From positions 27,398-91,397 of the forward strand of contig JAUZRQ010000077.1 in the NCBI GenBank assembly GCA_030950365.1: DNA of 64,000 nt. The letters are read 5' to 3'. Under the pieces are notes generated by a model. It made no database searches. It saw only the letters and a list, made by a program, of their open reading frames with translations, and was not told the DNA's origin. This document shows, one piece after another, positions 54,033 to 62,847 of the stretch. How positions within the stretch are numbered: position 1 is the stretch's first letter; the number at the start of each line of letters is the position of its first letter. Made by a program: the position numbers and the translations under genes. The stretch comes from Candidatus Zhuqueibacterota bacterium. GTDB lineage: Bacteria > Zhuqueibacterota > Zhuqueibacteria > Zhuqueibacterales > Geothermadaptataceae.

Positions 54033-56180
54033 TCACTGAATGAGGTTCAAATACCGTCCCATCCAGTAGGGCAAAAGCCACGCCTCTCCGGCCGCCTCCC
54101 AGTAGCCATTAGCCCCGCCGTCGAGCTGGAACGGGTTGCCATTCCAGCGCATCAGCCGGCGTTCGTCGGGCGGCAATAGTTCTTTCGATTGTTGATTGCG
54201 GAAATTGGGTTCGAGAAATGTGAGGTCTTTGCGGTGGGAGTTGACCACCCGCCAATTGATGAGATCCAGTGGCCATTCACGCAAGTTCCACAGAGCGCCT
54301 TCCAGGTCAAATTCTTTGGCGCCGGTCGATGCATAAATGAAATTCCACAGCGGATTGCGTTCGATCTTCTCGATCTCCCAGTGGTCTTTGATGGTGGCGG
54401 CGAATTTCTTGCGCAGCTCGTCGGTGAAGGCATAGTGGTACAGCGTCCAGTACGACAAAAACGCCAGCTCGTCGTCGGAGTGGTTCCAGCCGTCGCCCAG
54501 CGGATGGTCGGTATATTTGTAGTTTCTCATGCTATTCATGATATTTTTTAGATAGCCATACTTATAAAGCAATTGGTAAGCGGCTTTTTTATATTTTTCA
54601 TCGCCGGTGATTTTATAGCCAAATTGGAGGGCACCGATGATTTCGACGCTGTTCAGCCGGCGATCCATGACGGTCCATGGAATCACATTGAGATACTCCG
54701 GGCTCCACCGCCCCCATTGTGTCGGTTTGCCGTCAATGTCGATCAAATAAAAACCGTTGCGGATGATGTGATCTAAAATGCGCGCGGTGAGCCGGGCTAT
54801 GCGCTCTTTTTCCGATTTGGTTTTGGCCACAATTTCATACATCACCGCATAGCCGAAAATGTGCCCCACAAACTCATCGCTGCTGGTGGTGCCCTTCCAC
54901 ACCCACTCGCGATCCTCGGTGGGGTGCCAGATGCGCCGCTCGTGAAACTTCAAACCAATGCGCTCGAACGAACGCGCAAAAAAGCCATCCAGCGGATTGA
55001 TGGTCTCCAACCGCTCCAGCGCCGCAAACGTCTCCCACGCATTCCGGCGCGCGTCTTCCGAACCAGTCGCCCCATAGCGAAACGCCTCGGCCGCCATGTA
55101 CATGGCGCTCCACAGGCCGTCATTGTCGCTATCCCAGATCTCGCCAGTGGAGACATCCCCCTGAACGCGCAGGCGCGTCTGTCCGCAAAAACCCATGCGG
55201 ATGTGCCGTTGCCGCAAAATGCGATGGTAATGCTTCGCCTTGTCCGCCAGAGTCATTTCACGAAATACAATGCGGTTCAACCCCGCCGGCGTGAGAACAT
55301 ACATCCCGCCCTCGCCATCCGCGGCCATGTCAATAACAAAATCGCTGCGCAACCACCGCCGCGACGCATAATAATTCACCGAACCATCCGCATGTCTCCG
55401 AAACGCCCCGCGACGCGTGCCCACCCACAATCCATCGCGCGACGGCACAAAACAGGTGATCTCCGTCCACGGCAGCCGGGTCTCAAGCGGTAGCACCACC
55501 TTGCCATTGTTTTTGGCCAACATAAAATAGCCCTCCGTGGTGCCCACATACAACCGGTCACCATCCAGCGCCAGGGCCGTCAGGGTGTTCTTCGTATGCG
55601 TGTACAAGGCCTTTGCTCCGGACTCCGATACCGCATACAGCGTGGAATCCAGCACCACCAAAAACCGATCGCCGTCCGGCACAATCCGGCTGCGACGCTT
55701 GCCCGCCGGCCGAACCAGCTCCCGCATGCGGCCCGTGTCCAGCGTCAGCAGCAGTAAGCCTTCTTCGCCAAACAGCAGCGCCTGCCCATTGTCGCTAATG
55801 GCGAAGGCATTGTATTTCGACCGCGGCAGATGAAACAGATAGTTCCCAGCATGGCCGTTCGACAGCAGTCGGTCGTGATACAGATAAAACACATCGCCGC
55901 GGTACAGCGCCAAATCCAGCACTGGCAGGCCAAACAGCGGACGGAAACTCTGATCCAGCGCCACCTTCGTCTCAAATAAACGCGCCACGCCGCGATCGGT
56001 GAGCACATACGCCACGCCATTGCGATCCACCACCAGCTTCTTCAGCGCCGCGCCGCGCGTGTTGTCGGCAATCTCATACTGAATGGAATAATCCTGCAAA
56101 AAGGGCGTGTCTTTCACCCCGGCCAGCGCCAGTAAAGGCAGCAGCAGGATAAAAAAGCATGCACGTACGCTTCGTTTCAT
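54033..56180 (-). CDS. Exported propeller + (alpha/alpha) toroid protein of unknown function
   Basis: A 715-aa protein. Start set at ATG 56180 (signal peptide MKRSVRACFFILLLPLLALAG), with GGAG upstream; the extra 33 codons before it look non-coding. Residues ~25-300 show blade-like repeats of the two-component-regulator-propeller kind (VVDRNGVAYVLTDRGVARLF, AISDNGQALLFGEEGLLLL, LYVGTTEGYFMLAKNNGKV, RDGLWVGTRRGAFRRHADG). Residues ~330-715 are helix-rich with many Trp/Tyr/Asp and look like a six-hairpin toroid (EIWDSDNDGLWSAMYMAAEA, WVWKGTTSSDEFVGHIFGYA, DGWNHSDDELAFLSYWTLYH), as in glycoside hydrolases or lyases. I could not assign a family. Possibly acts on a surface polysaccharide. Confidence 0.65.
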   Translation of the reverse strand: MKRSVRACFFILLLPLLALAGVKDTPFLQDYSIQYEIADNTRGAALKKLVVDRNGVAYVLTDRGVARLFETKVALDQSFRPLFGLPVLDLALYRGDVFYLYHDRLLSNGHAGNYLFHLPRSKYNAFAISDNGQALLFGEEGLLLLTLDTGRMRELVRPAGKRRSRIVPDGDRFLVVLDSTLYAVSESGAKALYTHTKNTLTALALDGDRLYVGTTEGYFMLAKNNGKVVLPLETRLPWTEITCFVPSRDGLWVGTRRGAFRRHADGSVNYYASRRWLRSDFVIDMAADGEGGMYVLTPAGLNRIVFREMTLADKAKHYHRILRQRHIRMGFCGQTRLRVQGDVSTGEIWDSDNDGLWSAMYMAAEAFRYGATGSEDARRNAWETFAALERLETINPLDGFFARSFERIGLKFHERRIWHPTEDREWVWKGTTSSDEFVGHIFGYAVMYEIVAKTKSEKERIARLTARILDHIIRNGFYLIDIDGKPTQWGRWSPEYLNVIPWTVMDRRLNSVEIIGALQFGYKITGDEKYKKAAYQLLYKYGYLKNIMNSMRNYKYTDHPLGDGWNHSDDELAFLSYWTLYHYAFTDELRKKFAATIKDHWEIEKIERNPLWNFIYASTGAKEFDLEGALWNLREWPLDLINWRVVNSHRKDLTFLEPNFRNQQSKELLPPDERRLMRWNGNPFQLDGGANGYWEAAGEAWLLPYWMGRYLNLIQ

Positions 56181-56720
56181 GAGGCGGTCTCCGGTTTGGG
56201 GTTTGGGGTTCAGGATTGAATCGAAAGTTTGCCAATATGAACGGAACGGACGTTGCCCTACCTTGAAGGAAAGCCACATTCTGATGACCGTTCAGCCAGT
56301 GCAGATTTTCTGCACGGCAATTTCATCGCCCAACCTGCTACCATACCGCCATGGCAGGGGGGGAATGGGACTGAATGGTTTCACAAAATGCCAGCGATCC
56401 TAAAAAAAATCAAGCAAGAACGGACGGAATGATGCGCATTCGGTTCCGAAAGCTTGTATTTTGATTTTTCGGAGTCCTTGTTTATTTTAGAATACATTTG
56501 CAGGCCGCGTAACCATCGCTCGTATCAGGTGCGGAGCTTCGTGCTAGGACGAATGAATGTCGGAGCAGGCGCTCAGTGCGAAGTCCCGCGCCTGAACATG
56601 TTTTTGGAATTCGCCGGTTTCTGTTCTTTGCCGATTTGCCTTTTCCGTTTACCATTTGACTTCGGCCCCGGGCCTACAACAAGCGCAGGATAGCCAGCTA
56701 TTTTCCGGAGAGGGACTGCC
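56181..56720. other. Divergent 540-bp intergenic region
   Basis: Between the minus-strand propeller/toroid gene and the plus-strand esterase. It has a short tandem GGTTTGGGGTTTGGGGTTC on the minus-strand leader side (56195-56213) and otherwise nothing recognisable. The ribosome binding site of the next gene (GGAGAGG) is at 56706-56712. Confidence 0.4.
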
Positions 56721-57998
56721 ATGAACTCGAAATTTGCGTTTCTGACGGGATTTACAGCCATCTTGTTGATGAATGCTTCGCCGATGTTCGCACAATCCAC
56801 CCGCATCATGCCGCTGGGCAACTCGATCACCTCCGGCGTCGGCAGCACGGGCAACGTGTTGAGCTACCGCAAAGACCTCTGGAACATGCTGTCTGCCAGC
56901 TTTAGCGTGGATTTCGTCGGCACGCTGCAGGACGGTGACGGCACGTTCGACGAAGATCACGACGGCCATCCCGGCTGGAAGGCCTCGGAAGTGCGGCAAA
57001 ACGTGGCGTCGTGGCTGCAGCAGGCCCGGCCGGATTTCGTGCTGCTGCACATCGGTACCAACGACGTATCGGCCCACCGCGCCACGAGTGCCATCATCGC
57101 CGACATCGACGCCATCCTCACTGAAATCTGGACCTTCAACGCCGACGCACGGGTGTTTCTCTGCAGTATCGTGCCGCGCACCGATGATTTGAACAATGCA
57201 ACGCTGGCCCTGAACCAGGATATTCAGAACCTGGTGGCCGCACATGCCGGATCGTTCCGCATCCATTTTGTGGATCAGTACAGCGCCTTCGTCAATATAC
57301 CGGGCTGGCAAACCAGTCTCATGGCCGACGAGATTCATCCCAACAACACCGGCTATCAGCTCATGGCCGAAACCTTTTACACCGCCATCCTACCATACCT
57401 GTCCCCGGTGACGCCGGTAGAACTGGTGGCCTTCCGCGCGCAGGTGACGGGAACCCGGGTGCAGTTGTCCTGGACCACGGCCAGCGAAACCAACAATCTC
57501 GGTTTCGCCGTGGAGCACCGATTCGGGAGTGGGGATTTTGAAGAAATTGACTTTGTCGGCGGCAACGGCACCACCACCGTGCCACAGGAATACACGTTTA
57601 CGCATGTGGTGCGTCAGCCCGGGTTGCACGAATACCGGCTGCGGCAGGTGGATACCGACGGCCGGTTTGCATACAGCCGCGTGCTGCAGGTCACGGTTTC
57701 GCCACCGAGTACCATTGCGCTATTGCCGGCGTATCCGAATCCGTTCCGGCCGATTGGCGGCAACCGCGCACGCATTCGGCTGGAGCTGCCCGAAACCATG
57801 CCTGTCCGCGTGACGGTGTACGACATCCGGGGCCGCCAGGTGACGCGCCTTGCGGAAGGGACTCGCCGCGCCGGCCTGCATGAAATGTCCTGGGATGGCC
57901 GAACGGCCAACGGTCAGCGTCTGCCGAACGGCCAGTATTTCATTCGTCTCGAGGCCAGAGGATTTCATACCGTACAGCGGATTCAGTTGATTCGGTGA
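56721..57998 (+). CDS. SGNH/GDSL esterase with FlgD-like sorting domain
   Basis: A 425-aa exported esterase. Signal peptide MNSKFAFLTGFTAILLMNAS...FAQ; the ATG follows GGAGAGGGACTGCC. SGNH catalytic blocks: Ser35 in IMPLGNSITSG, Asn114 in LHIGTNDVS, and Asp203/His206 in MADEIHPNN. Block II Gly is in HPGWKASEV. Residues ~230-330 form an Ig/fibronectin-like module (VQLSWTTASETNNLGFAVEH), and the last ~90 residues are the FlgD-like tail (ALLPAYPNPFRPIGG, VTVYDIRGRQVTRL, SWDGRTANGQRLPNGQYFIR). Likely a secreted carbohydrate or lipid esterase delivered by the type IX system. It is followed by a palindromic terminator. Confidence 0.88.
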   Translation: MNSKFAFLTGFTAILLMNASPMFAQSTRIMPLGNSITSGVGSTGNVLSYRKDLWNMLSASFSVDFVGTLQDGDGTFDEDHDGHPGWKASEVRQNVASWLQQARPDFVLLHIGTNDVSAHRATSAIIADIDAILTEIWTFNADARVFLCSIVPRTDDLNNATLALNQDIQNLVAAHAGSFRIHFVDQYSAFVNIPGWQTSLMADEIHPNNTGYQLMAETFYTAILPYLSPVTPVELVAFRAQVTGTRVQLSWTTASETNNLGFAVEHRFGSGDFEEIDFVGGNGTTTVPQEYTFTHVVRQPGLHEYRLRQVDTDGRFAYSRVLQVTVSPPSTIALLPAYPNPFRPIGGNRARIRLELPETMPVRVTVYDIRGRQVTRLAEGTRRAGLHEMSWDGRTANGQRLPNGQYFIRLEARGFHTVQRIQLIR

Positions 57999-58013
57999 AT
58001 ATGCGCCATGGCA

Positions 58014-58044
58014 CCCCAGGCGCCTTGAAGGTGCCTGGGGTTTC
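58014..58044. terminator. Palindromic terminator of the GGCACCTT family
   Basis: CCCCAGGCGCCTT pairs with AAGGTGCCTGGGG (one G-U), followed by TTTCG. It lies 16 bases after the esterase stop. Confidence 0.65.
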
Positions 58045-58191
58045 GTTGTGGCCTTTGTTTGCCTTCCATGCCCACCGCCTTCCTTCCGTCATTTCCCGCT
58101 TGCATCTTTGGTGCAAATGTTTTAGACATGTATCCATAAACCCATTTTGATGATCTGACGATCGGGTCTTTTTCCGCGGAGGGATGAAATC

Positions 58192-59658
58192 ATGAAACAC
58201 ATAATGCCTGTTCTGCGCACCATGCTGGTTCTGATGCTGGCCGGGATTTTCGTTTCCGCATCCAGCGTCCGGGCCGGTTCCGGGAAATACCAGAAAACCG
58301 CCATCGAAGAAGGCGAGAAACTGCGCCCCAAGATTTATGATTTGGCCCAGGAACTGTGGAACTATTCCGAAACGGCGCTGCGCGAAGAACGCTCGGCGGA
58401 ACGGCTCATTCAAGCACTCGAAGAGGCCGGTTTTGCGGTTGAGCGCAATGTGGCCGGCATGCCCACGGCGTTCGTGGCCACCTGGGGCGGCGACAAACCA
58501 GTCATCGGCATTTTGGCCGAATTCGACGCCCTGCCCGGCGTCGGCAATGAGCCGGTTCCGGAGAAAAAGCCCCGCAGCGACGGCGTGACGTCCGGGCACG
58601 GTTGCGGGCACAATCTGTTTGGCGCGGGGTCCGTCGGCGGCGCCATTGCGCTGAAAAATGCCATGGTCAGGCACAAGCTCAAAGGCACCATCAAGCTCTT
58701 TGGCACGCCGGCGGAAGAGACGGTGGTCGGCAAGGTGTACATGGCAAAAGCGGGCGTATTCGACGGCCTGGATGCCGTGCTGGACTGGCACCCAAGCACG
58801 GAGACCAAAGTCAAAAACCAGCCCGGCCGCGCCATGAACAACTTCACCGTGGAATTTTTCGGCCAGGCGGCGCACGCTTCGGCCGATCCCTGGAACGGCC
58901 GAAGCGCCCTCGACGCCGTGGAGCTGATGAACTACGGGGTGAACCTCATGCGCGAGCATGTGAAGCCGACCACGCGCATTCATTACGTCATCACCAACGG
59001 CGGTGAAGCGCCGAATGTGGTGCCGGAGTACGCTAAAGTGTGGTACTACGTCCGCGACATCAACCGCGACGAGGTGGAGAAATACTATCAGCGCATTCTC
59101 AACATCGCCAAGGGCGCAGCGCTGGCCACCGGCACCACCCACAAGGTGTTCCTCATCACCGGGGTGCATGAATACCTGCTCAACCGCCCGCTGCAAGAGG
59201 CGCTGCAAAAAGTGATGGAACGGGTCGGCGCGCCGCAATACACCGAAGAAGAGCAAGAATTTGCTCGTCGTTTGCAGCGCTTTGTCGGTAAGGAAGAAAA
59301 GGGATTCGATGATGAGCTGAAACCGCTGGCCGACAAACCGGAACCGCCCAGCGGCGGTTCTACCGATGTGGCGGAAGTGAGCTGGATTACTCCTACTGTG
59401 GGTTTCCAGGTAACCACGGCCGCTGCAGGTGTGCCCTGGCATAGCTGGGCAACTACCGCTTGCCATGGAACTGAAGCGGGCAAAAAAGGCGCGGTGGTGG
59501 CGGCAAAAATCATCGCTGCCATGGGGATGGAACTAATGACCAATCCCAAGCTTATCCAACAGGCCAAAGCCTTTTTCCTGGAAAAGACCAAAGGCAAACC
59601 GTATCAATCGCCGATTCCTGTGGATCAGCCACCGCCTTTGCCAAAGAAAACCGATTGA
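58192..59658 (+). CDS. Periplasmic M20-family amidohydrolase (AbgB-like)
   Basis: A 488-aa metallohydrolase with a signal peptide (PVLRTMLVLMLAGIFVSAS). Metal and catalytic positions of the M20D/AbgB class are present: SGHGCGHNLFG (His136, Cys138, His140), the Glu pair in FGTPAEETVVGK (175-176), and DWHPST (His200). The lid/dimerisation domain is in the middle (FTVEFFGQAAHASADPWNGR). The closest functional type is aminobenzoyl-glutamate hydrolase subunit B. An exported version suggests hydrolysis of amide-linked amino acids outside the cytoplasm. The C-terminus ends in a Pro-rich tail (PIPVDQPPPLPKK). Starts at ATG 58192 with GGAGGG upstream. A gap of ~150 bp precedes the thioredoxin gene. 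Confidence 0.87.
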   Translation: MKHIMPVLRTMLVLMLAGIFVSASSVRAGSGKYQKTAIEEGEKLRPKIYDLAQELWNYSETALREERSAERLIQALEEAGFAVERNVAGMPTAFVATWGGDKPVIGILAEFDALPGVGNEPVPEKKPRSDGVTSGHGCGHNLFGAGSVGGAIALKNAMVRHKLKGTIKLFGTPAEETVVGKVYMAKAGVFDGLDAVLDWHPSTETKVKNQPGRAMNNFTVEFFGQAAHASADPWNGRSALDAVELMNYGVNLMREHVKPTTRIHYVITNGGEAPNVVPEYAKVWYYVRDINRDEVEKYYQRILNIAKGAALATGTTHKVFLITGVHEYLLNRPLQEALQKVMERVGAPQYTEEEQEFARRLQRFVGKEEKGFDDELKPLADKPEPPSGGSTDVAEVSWITPTVGFQVTTAAAGVPWHSWATTACHGTEAGKKGAVVAAKIIAAMGMELMTNPKLIQQAKAFFLEKTKGKPYQSPIPVDQPPPLPKKTD

Positions 59659-59807
59659 TTTTTTATAAGCGGGCATTTAAATTGGCAGCAGATCGTGCCG
59701 GTAGCCGCATCTTTATCACACAGGCGATCTGTCTGGTGCCTACCGGCAGGATGGCTCTCCATCCAATCTGACCGTGGATAGGACATCACTGAGGGCGAGG
59801 AACCTTT

Positions 59808-60143
59808 ATGGCTGAGGAAAAACTACCCAAATCGTTTGAAGAGCTCGTGCGCACCAGCGAGGTGCCGGTGTTTGTGGATTTCTGGGCGGACTGGTGTGCG
59901 CCGTGTCATCAGGTGGCGCCGGCCGTGCGGCAACTGGCCCAGGAGTACAAGGGCCGTATCCGGGTGGTCAAAGTCAATGTGGACAAGCAGCCACACATTG
60001 CCTCCAAGTACATGGTGCAGAGCATCCCCACGCTGATGATTTTTTACGCCGGTACCATTGTCTGGCGCTTTTCCGGTGCCCTGCCCTATTCCATGCTGAA
60101 AGAAAACGTTGACGAAGTTCTGCAAAAGTTATCCGGTCCGTAA
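59808..60143 (+). CDS. Thioredoxin
   Basis: A 111-aa single thioredoxin fold without a signal peptide, so cytosolic. The active site is FWADWCAPCHQ (Cys30, Cys33), a WCAPC variant of the usual WCGPC. The cis-Pro loop is SIPTLMIF, and NVDKQPHIASKYMV is the usual second helix region. Starts at ATG 59808, with GAGGAAC upstream. It could supply electrons to reductases or, in principle, to redox-active Cys/Sec proteins such as the candidate selenoprotein nearby (inference only). Confidence 0.92.
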   Translation: MAEEKLPKSFEELVRTSEVPVFVDFWADWCAPCHQVAPAVRQLAQEYKGRIRVVKVNVDKQPHIASKYMVQSIPTLMIFYAGTIVWRFSGALPYSMLKENVDEVLQKLSGP

Positions 60144-60259
60144 ACCGCACCCAAACGGCCGGATCCGGAGTTTCGTCCATGCGCCCATAGCGGAACATCC
60201 GCGCTGCCGCATCGCGCCCGAACCGCTCTTTGTGGTCAATCAAACACGAGGGAGGAGCT

Positions 60260-61552
60260 ATGGCCTTGATTGCGCAATCCGTTGCCACGGCCTTGGAGCG
60301 CGAGCGCATTCAGTTTTACTGGATTCTGGATGCTCGCAAAGACCTGCTGTACTATATCGGCTCGGCTCTGGCTGGATGGTTGTATCTCGGCATCATTATT
60401 TACGCCATCCACACACTGCAAAATCCGCTGACCGATCCACTGGGCACGCTTCGACTGGGCGGCATCCACATTCCGCTCACACTGGAACTGCTGGTGGTGG
60501 TGAGCTGGGCCTTTATTCTCGATGCCCCGCATGTGTGGGCCACCCTCGGCCGAACCCTGTTCGATCCCGATGAATGGCGCATGCGCCGCCGCGAGATTCT
60601 GTTCTCGTTCATCTGGTTCGCTGTGGGACCGGCCGCCATTTTTTTGCCCTATTTTCTGGCGGCCTATTTGCCGTATTTAGGCCTACATATGCCGGTTGAG
60701 ATGTTGCCTATAGGCGCTATCCTGTTTTTCGTGTTTTTCCGGCTCTGGGCCTATTATCATGTTGTGCGGCAACACTGGGGCTTTTTTACGTTGTACAAAC
60801 GCAAGGCGCAGGACTCCCAGCCCGACCGTGATAAAATCGACCGATTGTTTTTCAACCTCAGCATGTATCTACCGCTGGTCATGTTCATGACCAGCGAGTA
60901 TTACGCCAGCACACCGGGCTTTCCCGATTTAGGCTTGCGCAAACCGATCATCGCCGGAATCAGCATCGGCGAAATCGTGTATCCCGTGGCCTGGGCCGGT
61001 TTTTTCGTGGTGATTTTGTGTTACCTTTATTTCCAGTACCGCCTGTGGCGCTCCGGTGAGGTGCTCAACGGCAGCAAGCTGCTTTACATGACCCTGCTTG
61101 TGCCGCTGCATTTTCTGGCGTTCAGCCATCCCATTATTGCGGTGTTTATCGTACCGCTGGTCACCGTGGGCCACAATATCCAGTACCATTGCATCGTTTA
61201 CCAGTACGCCCGCAACAAATACCATCCGGCGCAGGACCGGCGCTACCGCTGGGCTAAGGCGCTGTTTAAAAATTTCGCCGTGTATGCGTTTTGGGGTATC
61301 GTGTTCACGTTTGCCTTTTACCGCGGTCCGTGGATCGAATTTCTCAAGGACTGGCTGGGGCTGGAGCTGGATCAGGTGCTGCTCAATTCCATCGGTATGA
61401 TGGCCGGCATCAAAGACCCGGCTAAGCTGGGCCTTGGCGAGCAAATATTCGCCGCGTTCATCATCGGCTTTGCCATGCAACATTACTATCTCGATTCTAA
61501 AATCTGGCGCGTGCGTAAAGACCGGCAGGTGGCGAAGCATCTAAATGTGTAA
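60260..61552 (+). CDS. Polytopic His-rich membrane protein of unknown function
   Basis: A 430-aa protein starting at ATG 60260 after GGGAGGAG; the frame is open ten codons upstream. About nine membrane helices. Conserved-looking His clusters lie at helix ends: ILDAPHVWATLGRT, YYHVVRQHWGFFTLYKRK, VTVGHNIQYHCIVYQYARN and MQHYYLDSKIWRVRKD. Such spacing recalls metal-binding membrane oxygenases/desaturases or Brp-like carotenoid enzymes, but I could not assign it to a family. It stands between the thioredoxin and the candidate selenoprotein, all on the plus strand, with independent spacing. Confidence 0.7.
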   Translation: MALIAQSVATALERERIQFYWILDARKDLLYYIGSALAGWLYLGIIIYAIHTLQNPLTDPLGTLRLGGIHIPLTLELLVVVSWAFILDAPHVWATLGRTLFDPDEWRMRRREILFSFIWFAVGPAAIFLPYFLAAYLPYLGLHMPVEMLPIGAILFFVFFRLWAYYHVVRQHWGFFTLYKRKAQDSQPDRDKIDRLFFNLSMYLPLVMFMTSEYYASTPGFPDLGLRKPIIAGISIGEIVYPVAWAGFFVVILCYLYFQYRLWRSGEVLNGSKLLYMTLLVPLHFLAFSHPIIAVFIVPLVTVGHNIQYHCIVYQYARNKYHPAQDRRYRWAKALFKNFAVYAFWGIVFTFAFYRGPWIEFLKDWLGLELDQVLLNSIGMMAGIKDPAKLGLGEQIFAAFIIGFAMQHYYLDSKIWRVRKDRQVAKHLNV

Positions 61553-61720
61553 ATGGCATTCAGAACACCGATACCCAGAAACCGCTAATGGGCATGCGCT
61601 GACAGCTGTTCTAGGACGTTTGTCCATTCTCATCCAACGACCTTCTGCTGGTTCGGCGAGAGCCATGGTTTTCAATGGATACCGGATGGATGAATCACTG
61701 CCATTTTTCTCAGCTTTAAC

Positions 61721-61749
61721 TTGAAAAAACAGACTTTTTTGCCTAATTT
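61721..61749 (+). promoter_or_regulatory. Candidate promoter of the selenoprotein candidate
   Basis: TTGAAA (61721-61726), a 17-base spacer, TAATTT (61744-61749), about 40 bases before ATG 61789. Confidence 0.4.
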
Positions 61750-61788
61750 TGCAACGATTTACGGAACAAACCATCGAGGACGGGAACA

Positions 61789-62763
61789 ATGCAAAAAACA
61801 ATGCGCCTTGTTGTGATGACGGGTATCCTTGGATTTGTGTTTCTGGGTTGGTTCTTCACCAATGCCCCTGCCCAGGATGGCAACGCCAAAACCGCCTACA
61901 TCCTGTATTCCAGCTCATCCCACGGCTATTTTGACCCCTGTGGCTGAAGCGGCACGCGCCGCGGCGGTATCGCCCGGCGATGGACTGTCGTGGACAGTCT
62001 CCGAAAGCTGCAGCCCAATCTGTTTTTGATCGATGGCGGCGACACCGGCGAAGGCCCCAACTATTTGCGCGCCTGGAAGCCGCTTATCCTCTGGGACGCC
62101 ATGATGGCCATGGGCTATGACCTCATCAGCCTGGGTGAACGCGATATTTCCGACACCTCAAAAGTGTGGCTGAGCGCGCGGTCCATGGCCAGCACCCGCT
62201 TCCTTGGTGGCAACATGACGCTGAAAAACGACGCCACGCCATTTCTGGATACGTATGCCATTTTGCAAAAAGGTCATGTCAAGCTGGGAGTGGTGGCGGC
62301 CATGGACCTACGGCTAGCATCGCGGCTGCCTGGACTGTCGCTGGAACCGGTTGAGCAAACGCTAAATCAGGCTCAAAAAGCCTTCGCCCGCGCCAACGTG
62401 GATTTCCGCGTGCTGATTTATCACGGCTTGCTCTCCGATGCTGAGCGGTTGGCCACAGAACGCACCGACTTCGATCTCATTTTGCTGGGCCACAGCATTG
62501 GCCGGCCCATGCAAAGCCGCGCCGAACCGGGACGCGTGCCCATCGTTGGCCCCGGTGATCGTGGTCGCGAGCTGGCGTGGATTACCCTGAAAACGCCGCT
62601 CAAATCCGAAGAGGAGAAATTTCAGTGCACCATCGTGCCGCTCGGCAATCATGTGCCGGATTCTCCCAAAGCGCAAACCTTTTTGCAAAAAGCGCGAGAA
62701 GTAGGCAAGCAGATTTATACCCAATACAGTCGCCGCCGCACGCGCCTGAAACCGAAACGGTGA
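61789..62763 (+). CDS. Metallophosphatase/5'-nucleotidase-like protein, candidate selenoprotein (in-frame TGA at 61945)
   Basis: If the TGA at 61945-61947 is read as selenocysteine, one frame encodes 324 aa. It has a signal peptide (MRLVVMTGILGFVFLGWFF...APAQ), then SSHGYFDPCG-U53-SGTRRGGIARRW, then LRKLQPNLFLIDGGD, MAMGYDLISLGERDI and FDLILLGHSIGRP. Upstream and downstream halves are both parts of the same family: UshA-like exported metallophosphatases commonly carry HG.LEPCGC.....GGLARR, and U53 falls on the second Cys of PCGC. A hairpin fitting bacterial SECIS rules follows (61957-61979). Read conventionally, the N-terminal part stops after 52 residues, and the rest would start at GTG 61990, without signal peptide, HGY or GGIARR motifs. 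The alternative is a nonsense mutation or sequencing error. Confidence 0.75.
61957..61979 (+). promoter_or_regulatory. Candidate bacterial SECIS hairpin
   Basis: CGCCG (61957-61961), a bulged C, GGCG (61963-61966), loop GTAT (61967-61970), CGCC (61971-61974), CGGCG (61975-61979): nine pairs with one bulge. The apical loop begins with G-U and starts 20 bases after the TGA, within the range known for bacterial SECIS elements. It lies inside the coding sequence, as in all bacterial cases. Confidence 0.6.
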
Positions 62764-62802
62764 CACAGCATAAAGCCGTTCTGAATGCACTGAACAAAAG
62801 GG

Positions 62803-62845
62803 ACGCCCTGAGCCGCTTCCGCTGGCTGCAGGGCGTTTGTGTTTA
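62803..62845 (+). terminator. Intrinsic terminator after the metallophosphatase
   Basis: ACGCCCTGAGCC pairs with GGCT-G-CAGGGCGT, followed by TTGTGTTT. It ends just before the DUF2784 start codon, so that gene is either read through or has its ribosome loading near the hairpin. Confidence 0.7.
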
Positions 62846-62847
62846 TC

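Noticed and set aside
57940..59466. Minus-strand open frame of ~508 codons
   Set aside because: It is antisense to the clearly identified M20 amidohydrolase; the product has no domain, and the opposite strand carries full catalytic motifs.
62803..62836. Hairpin before the DUF2784 gene considered as a riboswitch
   Set aside because: It is a simple stem followed by a T-rich tract, with no conserved ligand-binding core; a terminator explains it.
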